From NCBI GenBank assembly GCA_045633415.1, contig JAZQYH010000034.1, forward strand, positions 1 to 59,475: DNA of 59,475 nt, in the 5' to 3' direction. The position numbers and the translations under genes are program-made. A model generated the notes under the pieces. It saw only the letters and a list, made by a program, of their open reading frames with translations. It searched no databases and was not told the origin of the DNA. Positions 1 to 7,904 of the stretch are shown in pieces (position 1 is the stretch's first letter; the number at the start of each line of letters is the position of its first letter). The DNA comes from RGIG3102 sp045633415 (GTDB lineage: Bacteria > Bacillota > Clostridia > Oscillospirales > Ruminococcaceae).

Positions 1-77
1 TGGTGCGCTAGAAGGGACTCGAACCCCTGACCTCTTGATTCGTAGTCAAGCACTCTATCCAGCTGAGCTACTAGCGC
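1..77 (-). tRNA. tRNA-Arg(ACG)
   Basis: Read on the minus strand, this is a complete cloverleaf. The acceptor stem GCGCTAG pairs with CTAGCGC, the anticodon stem CTTGA/TCAAG encloses the loop CTACGAA, and the T-arm contains GGTTCGAGTCC. The anticodon is ACG, so it charges arginine; A34 is normally converted to inosine by TadA to read CGU, CGC and CGA. The 3' CCA is encoded. The gene touches the window edge but appears complete. Confidence 0.95.
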
Positions 78-154
78 TAATGCACTAATAATATTATCAC
101 TAAGCTGCAAGTTTGTCAATACTTTTTTTGTAGTTTTTTCAAAAAGTTATGATG

Positions 155-182
155 TTGCATATGCAGACTTTAATGCTATAAT
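155..182 (+). promoter_or_regulatory. Sigma-A-type promoter for the glycosyltransferase-like gene
   Basis: TTGCAT (155-160), a 16-base spacer and TATAAT (177-182). It lies about 30 bases before the start codon of the next gene. The -10 is perfect and the -35 matches four of six positions. Confidence 0.55.
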
Positions 183-211
183 ATAGCTATAAAATTTTTA
201 TGGAGAACACA

Positions 212-829
212 ATGAAAGTAAGTTTTATAATAATGGATTGTTATGATGAATCCACATTTGAAAGATGTATGCAGTCAGTAAGCCTGCAAAGCCACGAAGA
301 CTGGGAAGTTATTGTAGTAGGTCAGCGTGATTTAACCGAAATTTCTGCCGAGGGTGTAAATGCCAGATACATTACCTGCCCTGATGATATTTCCACTATG
401 CTGGAAAAAGCACTGGACAGCGCCAGCGGCGACTTTGTCTGCTTTATAGACAGTGTACATTGCTATTCACCTTTCTTTGCAGAAAAGATGGTAGGTATGT
501 GCGAAGAAGACATTGATATGGCATGCTGTGGATATATCGGTGTTCAGCAGAACACACTTTTAAGTCAGGTAGGTGTGCCGCTGATGATGTACCGCCCTGA
601 TACAATGACAAAAGAACAGTACACAGAAAAGCTTACCGGTGATGACGCTGTAAGTGTGGGCATGCACAACTATTTTGAAAACAAACTCTACCGCCGCAAT
701 TTGCTGGAAAAATCCAGACCTCTGGTTACAGAAGATTACCCAGAAACTGATATTGTAAAGAAACTGGTTGACGCTTGCGAAAAAGTGGCTGTAACAGACG
801 AACCATTACTGTTTGTATGTATAGAATAA
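212..829 (+). CDS. GT2-like glycosyltransferase-fold protein, degenerate active site
   Basis: The 205-residue protein begins with the beta strand and turn of a family 2 glycosyltransferase (KVSFIIMDCYDESTFERCMQS), then a second strand (DWEVIVVGQRD) and a third (GDFVCFIDSVHCYSP). In active GT2 enzymes the second strand carries an Asp pair and the third a DxD that binds the metal and nucleotide sugar. Here these are replaced by GQRD and IDSVHC. It is also shorter than the usual 230-350 residues. It may be a non-catalytic relative, or a transferase with unusual residues. The start was set at the ATG that has GGAG at 202-205 upstream; an earlier in-frame ATG at 200 overlaps that site. It stands alone between a promoter and a terminator. 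Confidence 0.6.
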   Translation: MKVSFIIMDCYDESTFERCMQSVSLQSHEDWEVIVVGQRDLTEISAEGVNARYITCPDDISTMLEKALDSASGDFVCFIDSVHCYSPFFAEKMVGMCEEDIDMACCGYIGVQQNTLLSQVGVPLMMYRPDTMTKEQYTEKLTGDDAVSVGMHNYFENKLYRRNLLEKSRPLVTEDYPETDIVKKLVDACEKVAVTDEPLLFVCIE

Positions 830-831
830 TT

Positions 832-867
832 ACAAAGGCATCCTGTGGGTGCCTTTGTTTTAATTTT
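832..867 (+). terminator. Intrinsic terminator after the GT2-like gene
   Basis: ACAAAGGCA (832-840) pairs with TGCCTTTGT (850-858), followed by a T-rich stretch. It separates this gene from the prmA operon. Confidence 0.8.
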
Positions 868-890
868 CCCTATGAAACATCATATATTTA

Positions 891-899
891 TGATATAAT
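891..899 (+). promoter_or_regulatory. Extended -10 promoter for prmA operon
   Basis: TGATATAAT gives a perfect TATAAT (894-899) with an extended TGn element. No good -35 lies at the right distance. The site is about 30 bases ahead of prmA and directly follows the upstream terminator. Confidence 0.45.
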
Positions 900-929
900 A
901 TAAGGTAATGTTATAAAGGAGATAAAATT

Positions 930-1841
930 ATGCAGTGGACTGATATTAAAGTAATTACAGATAAAAAATTTGAAGACATCTTCGACTTTGTTTCCGCAGA
1001 AATCTGCCCTATGGGTGTGCAGATTGAAGACTATTCCGACCTTGAACAGCAGGTGGAAGAAATCGCACATATCGACCTGATTGAAGCAGACCTGCTGGAA
1101 AAGAACAGAAACGAAATTATTGTTCACCACTATATTTCACCAGAACTGGATGCACAGAACTTAAGACTTGTTCTGGAAAGCAGACTGGATGCACTGGGCG
1201 TGGAATACAGATGTGAAGTTGAATACATAAATCAGGAAGACTGGGAAACAGGCTGGAAAAAATACTATCATCCAATGGATATTGGTAACAATCTGGCTGT
1301 TTGTCCATCATGGGAAAACTACGAAACAGACCGCAAAGTGCTGAAGCTGGACCCTGGTATGGCTTTCGGTACAGGCACACACGAAACAACATACCTGTGT
1401 CTGGAAGTGCTGGACAGAGAAATCAAAGGCGGCGAAAGAGTGCTGGACGTAGGTACAGGCAGTGGTATTCTGGGCATTGGTGCTATCCTGCTGGGTGCCG
1501 CTGATGTAGAAGGCGTTGACATCGACCCAACAGCTGTTAAAGTAGCTATCGAAAATGCACAGCTTAACGGTGTGGAAGATAAATTCCAGATTAAAGTTGG
1601 TGACCTTGCAGACCAGGCAAGCGGCGAATACGACATCGTAGTGGCAAACATCGTGGCAAATGCAGTAATGATGCTGTCTGGCGTAGTACCACAGTTTTTG
1701 AAAAAAGGCGGCCTGTACATCACAAGCGGTATCATCGACACAAGAAAAGATGAAGTGCTGGCTTGTCTTGAAAACCTTGGCTTTGAAATTATCCGTGTTC
1801 ACGAAAAGAACGGTTGGGTATGTATCGAAGCAACACATTAA
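930..1841 (+). CDS. prmA: Ribosomal protein L11 methyltransferase PrmA
   Basis: PrmA transfers methyl groups from S-adenosylmethionine to lysines and the N-terminus of ribosomal protein L11. The 303-residue length is normal for the family. Residues 1-120 form the substrate-recognition domain. The Rossmann methyltransferase domain follows, with the glycine-rich SAM motif LDVGTGSGILGIGA near residue 172, an acidic DIDP at the end of strand 2, and VANIVANAV as motif IV. The Shine-Dalgarno AAGGAG at 916-921 fixes the start. The next gene, rsmE, is its usual partner in Firmicutes, so this is a two-gene RNA/ribosome modification unit at the head of a longer forward run. Confidence 0.95.
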   Translation: MQWTDIKVITDKKFEDIFDFVSAEICPMGVQIEDYSDLEQQVEEIAHIDLIEADLLEKNRNEIIVHHYISPELDAQNLRLVLESRLDALGVEYRCEVEYINQEDWETGWKKYYHPMDIGNNLAVCPSWENYETDRKVLKLDPGMAFGTGTHETTYLCLEVLDREIKGGERVLDVGTGSGILGIGAILLGAADVEGVDIDPTAVKVAIENAQLNGVEDKFQIKVGDLADQASGEYDIVVANIVANAVMMLSGVVPQFLKKGGLYITSGIIDTRKDEVLACLENLGFEIIRVHEKNGWVCIEATH

Positions 1842-1895
1842 TTGCCCATATATTTTTATAAAAGTATATAACCGACGAAAGTTCTATTATTGAAT

Positions 1896-2621
1896 ATGGC
1901 ACATAGATATTTTTTAACAACAATCAATGAAAACACCGCCACTGTCTGTGGACCTGAAGCCGCACATCTGGTAAAGGTGATGCGCATAAAAGAAGGTGAC
2001 AGTGTTATTCTCACTGACAAAAGCGGCTGGGACTACACTGCTGTAGCCAGAGAAATCGACAAAGATGAAATAATCTTTGACGTAGTTTCAAAAGAAAAGA
2101 ACCCTGCTGAACCAACAAAGAAAATGACAGTTTATATGGCTTTGCCAAAAAGCGATAAACTGGAATTTATCACACAGAAAATGTGTGAACTGGGCGCAGT
2201 GAAGCTGGTGCCTTTTGTAAGCGAATACTGTGTGGCACAGAAAAGCAAAAAAGACGACAACAAGGTAAGCCGCCTGCAGAAAATCAGCGACGAAGCCTGC
2301 AAACAGTCTGGACGCAGTGCCCCTATGGTGGTGGAAAAAACCGCCACTTTCAAAGAAATTCTGGCGCAACTGCCTGACTATGACAAAGTGTTGCTGTTTT
2401 ATGAACAGGGCAGTGAAAAGCTGAGTGAAATCGACTTTTCTTCCTGTGAAAATGTAGCTATTATCATAGGCAGTGAAGGTGGTTTTTCACAGAGAGAGGC
2501 TGACCTGATGATGGAAAAAGGGGCAACAAACATAGTGCTGGGGGCAAGAATCCTGCGCTGTGAAACTGCCGCTGTTACAGCCGCCAGCCTTGTAATGTTC
2601 TCTATGGGAGAACTTGAATAG
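1896..2621 (+). CDS. rsmE: 16S rRNA m3U1498 methyltransferase RsmE
   Basis: RsmE methylates N3 of U1498 in 16S rRNA. It is a SPOUT-class methyltransferase with a C-terminal trefoil knot and an N-terminal PUA-like RNA-binding domain. The N-terminus (HRYFL, then a GPEAAHLVKVMR segment) is typical, as are the central KSDKLEFITQKMCELG motif and the knot residues IIGSEGGFS and LGARILRCETAA. At 241 residues it is of normal length. The start is uncertain by two codons: ATG codons occur at 1890 and 1896 and neither has a strong ribosome binding site. The second gives the family-like start MAHRYFL. Confidence 0.93.
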   Translation: MAHRYFLTTINENTATVCGPEAAHLVKVMRIKEGDSVILTDKSGWDYTAVAREIDKDEIIFDVVSKEKNPAEPTKKMTVYMALPKSDKLEFITQKMCELGAVKLVPFVSEYCVAQKSKKDDNKVSRLQKISDEACKQSGRSAPMVVEKTATFKEILAQLPDYDKVLLFYEQGSEKLSEIDFSSCENVAIIIGSEGGFSQREADLMMEKGATNIVLGARILRCETAAVTAASLVMFSMGELE

Positions 2622-2629
2622 GAGATTTT

Positions 2630-3445
2630 ATGAGTAATAAACAAATCAGAAATTCAAGAAGACGCAGAAAAAGAAACACACAGCGAATTGTTTTTATTTT
2701 GCTGTTCTCTCTTCTTGTGTTTTTTGCAATCAATGGGCTGACAGGGCTTTTAACTGGCAGAGGAGTGGAAAACAGCTCTTCCCAGCTGGAAAACAGCCAG
2801 ACACAGCCTACACCAGAGCCAACTCCAGAGCCTACACCTTCAATTCCACAGCCAAATGATTTTACCGTGCTGGTAAACCGGGCAAATCCTTTGTCTGAAG
2901 ACTATGACGTGGAAACAAGAGGTATTGTAAACAATGGTGTACAGACAGACTATCAGTTCGATGTGCGCGTAATCGAACATCTGGAAGCTATGCTGAAAGA
3001 TGCGGCAGACGCTGGTTATCCAGTACTTATTAGAAGTGCCCACCGTACAATCAACTACCAGAAAATGCTGTATACCAACAAGGTTAATGCTTATCTGAAT
3101 GCCGGCTACAATCAGGCAACAGCTGAAAGCGAAGCAGCCAAATGGGTGGCTGTACCTGGCACAAGTGAGCACAATCTGGGTCTTGTAGTTGATATTGTAA
3201 ACAAAGGCTACACAGGTGAACTGGAACAGTATTTTGAAGACGAACCACTGTTTACATGGCTGGTGGAAAACTGTGCAGACTACGGCTTTATCCTGCGTTA
3301 TCCAAAAACAAAAGAAGCTGTAACCGGCATTGTTTACGAGCCATGGCACTACCGCTATGTAGGCGAGGAAGTGGCACATTATATTATGGACAACGACCTG
3401 ACACTGGAAGAATATTGGGAGAATATCAAAATTGGAAAATCTTAA
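2630..3445 (+). CDS. Membrane-anchored VanY-family D,D-carboxypeptidase
   Basis: The protein has a basic N-terminus, one membrane segment (about residues 21-43), a Thr/Glu/Pro spacer with repeated TPEP units (about 60-75), and a C-terminal zinc peptidase domain. Family motifs visible are SAHR (active-site Arg region), SEHNLGLVVDI (zinc-binding SxHxxGxAxD type) and EPWHYRYVG (second zinc His). These enzymes trim the terminal D-Ala of peptidoglycan stem peptides outside the membrane. Nothing nearby resembles vanA/vanH ligase genes, so a housekeeping wall role is more likely than vancomycin resistance. GGAG at 2621-2624 supports the start. Its end overlaps the next gene by 14 bases. Confidence 0.9.
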   Translation: MSNKQIRNSRRRRKRNTQRIVFILLFSLLVFFAINGLTGLLTGRGVENSSSQLENSQTQPTPEPTPEPTPSIPQPNDFTVLVNRANPLSEDYDVETRGIVNNGVQTDYQFDVRVIEHLEAMLKDAADAGYPVLIRSAHRTINYQKMLYTNKVNAYLNAGYNQATAESEAAKWVAVPGTSEHNLGLVVDIVNKGYTGELEQYFEDEPLFTWLVENCADYGFILRYPKTKEAVTGIVYEPWHYRYVGEEVAHYIMDNDLTLEEYWENIKIGKS

Positions 3446-3701
3446 TCTTGAAGAAATCAGAAAAGAAATAAGTGCTATCAACGATGAAATGCTGGCACTG
3501 TTTGTAAGAAGAATGGAACTGTCTGCACAGGTAGCCGAATACAAAAAAGCAAACGGTCTGCCAACACTGGACAGAAAAAGAGAAGAAGCTATCCTGCAGA
3601 AAGTAGCAGATAACACAGGCGATGAATTCCGCCAGTATGCTATTCAGCTGTTCAGAACAATGATGGACCTGAGCAAAGAATATCAGGATACATTGAGATA
3701 A
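3432..3701 (+). CDS. Chorismate mutase, AroQ type
   Basis: The 89-residue all-alpha protein matches the monofunctional AroQ fold, which converts chorismate to prephenate for phenylalanine and tyrosine synthesis. Typical segments are LEEIRKEISAINDEMLALFVRRM (helix 1 with the active-site Arg), AEYKKANGLPTLDRKRE (with the catalytic Lys and Arg), and the C-terminal helix containing LFRTMMDLSKEYQ. The start codon is TTG, preceded by GGGAG at 3417-3421. It overlaps the end of the VanY-like gene, which implies translational coupling. No other aromatic-pathway gene is nearby. Confidence 0.9.
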   Translation: MENLNLEEIRKEISAINDEMLALFVRRMELSAQVAEYKKANGLPTLDRKREEAILQKVADNTGDEFRQYAIQLFRTMMDLSKEYQDTLR

Positions 3702-3721
3702 AACTGTAAGGAGTGTAAAAT

Positions 3722-4258
3722 ATGGCTCATTACGAAAAAATACTCAGCGAAGAAACAATATTCTCTGGCAGGGTTTTCACTGTAAAAACCCGACAGGTAG
3801 AGCTGGAAAACGGCAAAGTTCAGGGCAGGGAAGTTGTTCTGCACAATGGCGGTGCCGCAATACTGCCAGTAGATGATGAAGGCAATGTTTACCTTATCCG
3901 CCAGTACAGAATAGCTTTTGAAGAAGAAGTGCTGGAAATGCCAGCAGGCAAACTGGAAAAAGGTGAAGACCCATTTGAAGCCGCCAAAAGAGAACTGAGC
4001 GAAGAAACAGGCTTTACTGCAAAAAATTATTTTAATCTGGGTGAAATGTGGCCAACTGTTGGTTACTGCGGCGAAAAGATTTATATCTATCTTGCCACAG
4101 GGCTGACAAAGGGCGAAACACACCCTGATGAAGATGAATTTGTGACAACAGTAAAACTGCCATTTGAAACAGCATACAATATGTGTATGGACGGCACTAT
4201 CAAAGACGGCAAAACTCTGGTGGCTATTCTGAAAGCCAAAGAATTGCTGGGCAAATAA
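3722..4258 (+). CDS. NUDIX hydrolase, ADP-ribose pyrophosphatase-like
   Basis: The 178-residue protein contains a full Nudix box at about residues 78-100, with key residues G, E, then REL and SEETG that coordinate Mg2+. The N-terminal region (VFTVKTRQVELENGK, REVVLHNGGA) and the RQYRIAFEEEVLEMPAGK segment are typical of ADP-ribose pyrophosphatases, which split ADP-ribose to AMP and ribose 5-phosphate. Other nucleoside diphosphate derivatives remain possible substrates. GGAG ahead of the ATG supports the start. It is the last gene of the forward run and is followed by a strong terminator. Confidence 0.9.
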   Translation: MAHYEKILSEETIFSGRVFTVKTRQVELENGKVQGREVVLHNGGAAILPVDDEGNVYLIRQYRIAFEEEVLEMPAGKLEKGEDPFEAAKRELSEETGFTAKNYFNLGEMWPTVGYCGEKIYIYLATGLTKGETHPDEDEFVTTVKLPFETAYNMCMDGTIKDGKTLVAILKAKELLGK

Positions 4259-4280
4259 TACATACAACAGAATAAAATCA

Positions 4281-4322
4281 AACAGGCAATGTCACCCAAT
4301 GTCACATTGCCTGTTTTTTATT
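4281..4322 (+). terminator. Intrinsic terminator of the prmA-NUDIX run
   Basis: A perfect 12-base stem AACAGGCAATGT (4281-4292) / ACATTGCCTGTT (4304-4315) followed by a T run. Confidence 0.9.
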
Positions 4323-4400
4323 ATTTATCATCAATAGCAAGAAATATGAAAACTCCACACTGTTTCTTTGTTATAATTCCTTATAGGAAGGGGTGAAAAT

Positions 4401-5246
4401 ATGCCAAACCACATTGTAGATATAGCGCTTGTAATTGATTATATAGAATCTCACCTTAATGAAAAACTGGATTTGGAAAAGATATCCGATGCGGTTCATT
4501 ATTCAAAATACCATTTGCACCGTATGTTTACCAGTACAGTAGGAATGACAATCCACGACTATGCACAGCGCCGTCAGCTTACTGAGGCTGCAAAACTATT
4601 GATATTTTCTGCCAAACCCATTATTGAAATTGCTTTTCTCTGTGGTTATGAAAGCCAGCAGGCATTTTCTTCTGCTTTTAAAGCTATGTATAAAGTGCCG
4701 CCTGCACAGTACCGATACAGCAAAACTTTTTATCCCCTGCAACTGAGATTTGTGCTGCACAAAGATATCGGTCCCAAAGTTTTCACGAAAGAAGATATCT
4801 GCATTGCTGAAAAAAGCCATATTCCTGCATGGATGGACTTGATGCATCTGGTTATTGATGGGTATCCTGTTATGGATGAGGATGATTATCTGTATGAGAT
4901 TACAAAGGCTGTGGAAGAAAAAAGAGCACTTCTTTTAAAAGATGAAAATATTTTAATAGGAGCTATGACATTTTCAAGGGAAACAGGAAGCATTGACTTT
5001 TTAGGGATTCACCCCCAATATCGCAACCGGGAGATTCCCAAATTGTTTTTGGATGCACTTCTGGAAATATATCTCCCCGGACAAAAAATCAGTATGACCA
5101 CTTACCGCCAAGGTGATAAAGCGGATACAGGTCACCGTGATTTACTTAAAAACCTTGGCTTTGCCGAAAGGGAACTGCTGACAGAATTTGGCTATCCTAC
5201 ACAACGCTTTGTTTTTTATCCCGCTGATAAGGAGGAAACAACATAA
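4401..5246 (+). CDS. AraC-family regulator fused to a GNAT-like domain
   Basis: Residues 1-105 are an AraC/XylS DNA-binding domain with two helix-turn-helix units: LDLEKISDAVHYSKYHLHRMF and IIEIAFLCGYESQQAFSSAFK, ending in PPAQYR. Residues about 130-275 resemble a GNAT acetyltransferase (FLGIHPQYRNREIPKLFLDA gives the acetyl-CoA-binding loop and helix). The DNA-binding domain is N-terminal, as in MarA/SoxS- and Rob-like members. AGGAAGGGG precedes the ATG. The stop codon overlaps the start of the next gene by one base, so regulator and enzyme are co-translated. Codons such as CCC and GGA, rare in neighbouring genes, are common here, suggesting recent acquisition. Confidence 0.85.
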   Translation: MPNHIVDIALVIDYIESHLNEKLDLEKISDAVHYSKYHLHRMFTSTVGMTIHDYAQRRQLTEAAKLLIFSAKPIIEIAFLCGYESQQAFSSAFKAMYKVPPAQYRYSKTFYPLQLRFVLHKDIGPKVFTKEDICIAEKSHIPAWMDLMHLVIDGYPVMDEDDYLYEITKAVEEKRALLLKDENILIGAMTFSRETGSIDFLGIHPQYRNREIPKLFLDALLEIYLPGQKISMTTYRQGDKADTGHRDLLKNLGFAERELLTEFGYPTQRFVFYPADKEETT

Positions 5247-5869
5247 TGACAAGAGAAATCAATCCAAAAGATACCACAAGGGAATCGGCATACAGGCTCT
5301 GGATGGATGCACCCAATCCGATGGTTACATTTTTCAAAACCTTGGATGTGACAAATCTGATTAAAATATCAAGGAAAAAGCATATAAAATTCAATATGCT
5401 GCTGGACTTTTGCATTGGAAAAGCCGCTGTTTCTGTAAAAGAGTTTTATATACTTCCGGTTGGGGAAAAACTTATTAAGTATGATTACATCGCTGTAAAT
5501 ACCATTGTGAAAAATATAAATGGCGATGTGAGCTCCTGCGATATTTTGTATACAGAGGATTTGAAAAGTTTCAACGGTGATTATTTGAAATATACCGCTC
5601 AAGTGGCAAAGACCTGTGTGGACAGAGATTTGTCCGGCGATTGTATGGTTATTGGAACATCCGCAATTATCGATACCGAGATTGACGGTGCTGTTGGCAT
5701 GAACAGCGGTATTTTCAACAATCCATTTATTATCTGGGGAAGATACCGCAAAAAAGGATTCAGATATTATCTGCCAATATCTTTTCAGTTTCACCATACA
5801 CAAATGGACGGTGCCCATGCAGGCAGATTCCTGGAAAATCTGCAGAAGGTGATTAATATGGCAAAGTAA
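5246..5869 (+). CDS. Chloramphenicol O-acetyltransferase-like protein (CatA superfamily)
   Basis: The 207-residue protein has the CAT fold signature. The C-terminal motif HHTQMDGAHAG matches the catalytic HHxxxDG(x)H of type A chloramphenicol acetyltransferases, in which the His is the general base for acetyl transfer from acetyl-CoA. The N-terminal segment (AYRLWMDAPNPMVTFFKTLDVT) and the middle (FNMLLDFCIGKAAV) also fit. Length is slightly under the usual 213-219. Divergent members of this superfamily do not necessarily act on chloramphenicol, so resistance is not established. It is translationally coupled to the AraC/GNAT gene. Confidence 0.8.
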   Translation: MTREINPKDTTRESAYRLWMDAPNPMVTFFKTLDVTNLIKISRKKHIKFNMLLDFCIGKAAVSVKEFYILPVGEKLIKYDYIAVNTIVKNINGDVSSCDILYTEDLKSFNGDYLKYTAQVAKTCVDRDLSGDCMVIGTSAIIDTEIDGAVGMNSGIFNNPFIIWGRYRKKGFRYYLPISFQFHHTQMDGAHAGRFLENLQKVINMAK

Positions 5870-5894
5870 GCTGATTCCAATTTGTTAAAAAGAT

Positions 5895-5930
5895 AAAAGC
5901 CAAGCTACAAAGCGTAGCTTGGCTTTTTTA
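5895..5930. terminator. Bidirectional terminator between convergent genes
   Basis: AAAAGCCAAGCTAC (5895-5908) pairs with GTAGCTTGGCTTTT (5914-5927). A and T runs on either side let it serve both the CAT-like gene and the convergent membrane-protein gene. Confidence 0.9.
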
Positions 5931-5931
5931 A

Positions 5932-7824
5932 CTATTCATTTTTTATAATTTGTGCCTCGGCACCTTGTCTTGCAAAAAGTTCTTTTATCAGTTCTGCCTG
6001 TCCGAGGGGTATATTCTCTTTTATAACAGCAGGCAAGTTTTCCACCAGTTCCACGGCTGTATTAAGACCGCAGCCTGTTACACGGCGTATCACACTTACA
6101 GCACCTATTTTACTTTCACCTATCTTCATTAAAACCACATTGTAAGGGACTGTATATTCCCGTGGCAGGGAATAAAACTGTATAGGCTGTTCCATCTTTT
6201 GGCTGATTTCCGCCATAAGATTATGATTAATCAGATAAGATAAGCCTTTCACACCAGGGTTTATTATAAGACCATGGCCTTCTTTTGCCAGAGGAACAAG
6301 TTCACTGAAGCTGAATGCCGCCACCCTGTCATTTAGGTAAAGTGCTCGCAGGTCTTCCATATTTGTAAACGCCGCAACAGCGTGCAGACCTGTTTTTGCA
6401 TTGTCTGCAAACAGAGAGTGCATTATTTTCGGCTGTTGATTAAAAATCTGGTCTGTGTTTTTTTGTTCCAGCATATTTTTAATCACATTTTCACTGCCTA
6501 TGTAAACCAGCTGGTTGTCTTTCCATATTGTGCCCACAGCGCCCTTTGTCAGCAAAGACATACCCTGCCATAGCTGTACAGAATCAGCATTGTTTTTCAG
6601 CAGGACAGATAACAGTTCAGCCCCTTTGGTTGCGATGTGCAGTGTTGTGTCTGCACTGCTGTCTGCATCAGCGGAATCACCATATCTGAAAGGCACAAGC
6701 AACGGAATATTTTTCATCTGATGTGCCAGAGCACTGTGCCATGTAGCAAGGTCTGCTTTCTGTTCAGCAGTAATATCACCGCCAGTATTCTGCATAATAC
6801 GCAGTATCAGGCTTGCCATCATACTGCCAGTATATTCGGTGCTGTTACCCCGACAATTATGTCTTTCACAATTCTTACTGTCTGCATATATTTTTACTGT
6901 CTGTACACCATATCTGAGCCACAGATTTTCTGCCTTGCCAAGTTCATCTTCATTCAGCGGCATAGTGGTGATGTTGTAAATGAAATTATCACCTATATAC
7001 CTTTGAGCGTCATATTTGTTGCGATATATTCTGACACTGCGGTCGTTTTCAATAAAAGGAAAAATGCTGTTGTTCTTGTTGAGTATTGGCCAAAGCACAG
7101 GTTTTTCTGGCTGGACATCAATTATCTCAGGAGTTTTTTGAAGCATAGTCTTTTTTGCTGATACTTTTTCATTCTTCTGTACAGGTTCTTTCTTTCTACG
7201 CCAATGCAGCCCCATCAGAATAAAACTGATTGCCATAATATACCAGAGACTGCCTATAGGTAAAAAGCCGTCCACTGTGAGGGTGATGACTACTGCACCC
7301 AATAGCCATATCACACCCAGTATTACCAGTACCAAAGCCGCTTTTCTTCTGTCTTCCTGTGTGATGCTGGTCTTTGATTTTTTTGATTTATGTAATGATT
7401 TGTTAAAGCTTTTCGGAAAAAATCTGTTGATGATACAAAGCATATATGGTCTGATATCCTTTATTTCCTTATCGAAAGTAAAAATCCTTACAATATTTGT
7501 CTGGTTAAACCATACTATTTTTACAGGACATCCAAGGTTCTGGCTGTAACCAGCTACACCGAGACTGCTGGCCTCTGCCTGCAGGTCAGGGCAGGAGGAT
7601 ATATTATCACATTCTCTCACTTTGTGGATATATTCTGTCTCCTTGGCTCCAATATGATTTGTTTTTGTCACAGAGTCTGCACCATTCAAATCTGCCTGTG
7701 AAACAAAGCTGGCGCTGGCCAGTATATAGTCCCAGCCATAACGACTTGTCAGCTGTATATCATACTGGTGCCATTTTTCCAAGGTTTTGTGATTGACGGA
7801 TTGGATATAGCCTGTAGCGCTCAT
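5932..7824 (-). CDS. Membrane protein with SseB-like and L7/L12 C-terminal-like domains
   Basis: A 630-residue protein with an unrecognised N-terminal domain (1-150), two membrane segments (about 162-182 and 187-207), a Lys-rich linker and a large cytoplasmic part. Residues about 470-560 resemble SseB (AAFTNMEDLRAL, FSELVPLAKEG, GLIINPG). Residues 561-630 closely follow the ribosomal protein L7/L12 C-terminal domain (KIGAVSVIRRVTGCGL, then AVELVENLP and a final GAEAQII). That fold binds translation GTPases in the ribosome; here it is presumably a protein-interaction module. No enzyme motif is visible. The ATG was chosen because AAGGAG lies eight bases upstream; a GTG two codons earlier overlaps it. 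The 5' leader holds a TATAAT-like -10. Confidence 0.7.
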   Translation of the reverse strand: MSATGYIQSVNHKTLEKWHQYDIQLTSRYGWDYILASASFVSQADLNGADSVTKTNHIGAKETEYIHKVRECDNISSCPDLQAEASSLGVAGYSQNLGCPVKIVWFNQTNIVRIFTFDKEIKDIRPYMLCIINRFFPKSFNKSLHKSKKSKTSITQEDRRKAALVLVILGVIWLLGAVVITLTVDGFLPIGSLWYIMAISFILMGLHWRRKKEPVQKNEKVSAKKTMLQKTPEIIDVQPEKPVLWPILNKNNSIFPFIENDRSVRIYRNKYDAQRYIGDNFIYNITTMPLNEDELGKAENLWLRYGVQTVKIYADSKNCERHNCRGNSTEYTGSMMASLILRIMQNTGGDITAEQKADLATWHSALAHQMKNIPLLVPFRYGDSADADSSADTTLHIATKGAELLSVLLKNNADSVQLWQGMSLLTKGAVGTIWKDNQLVYIGSENVIKNMLEQKNTDQIFNQQPKIMHSLFADNAKTGLHAVAAFTNMEDLRALYLNDRVAAFSFSELVPLAKEGHGLIINPGVKGLSYLINHNLMAEISQKMEQPIQFYSLPREYTVPYNVVLMKIGESKIGAVSVIRRVTGCGLNTAVELVENLPAVIKENIPLGQAELIKELFARQGAEAQIIKNE

Positions 7825-7904
7825 ACACACATCTCCTTAATAAGTTTGATATTTTTTTATCAATCTCATTATATAACTTTTATCGCTTTTGTTCGGTGAT
7901 AAAG

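Noticed and set aside
1308..1838. Minus-strand frames opposite prmA
   Set aside because: They are shadows of a clearly identified gene and lack ribosome binding sites.
2630..3445. Vancomycin resistance (vanY)
   Set aside because: Only the carboxypeptidase is present, without VanA/B ligase, VanH, VanX or a VanRS pair. Similar enzymes are common housekeeping proteins.
7846..7863. TTGATA-TTTTTT-TATCAA dyad ahead of the SseB-like membrane protein gene
   Set aside because: It is A/T-only in the centre, weak, and of a kind expected by chance in these gaps. No regulator is adjacent.
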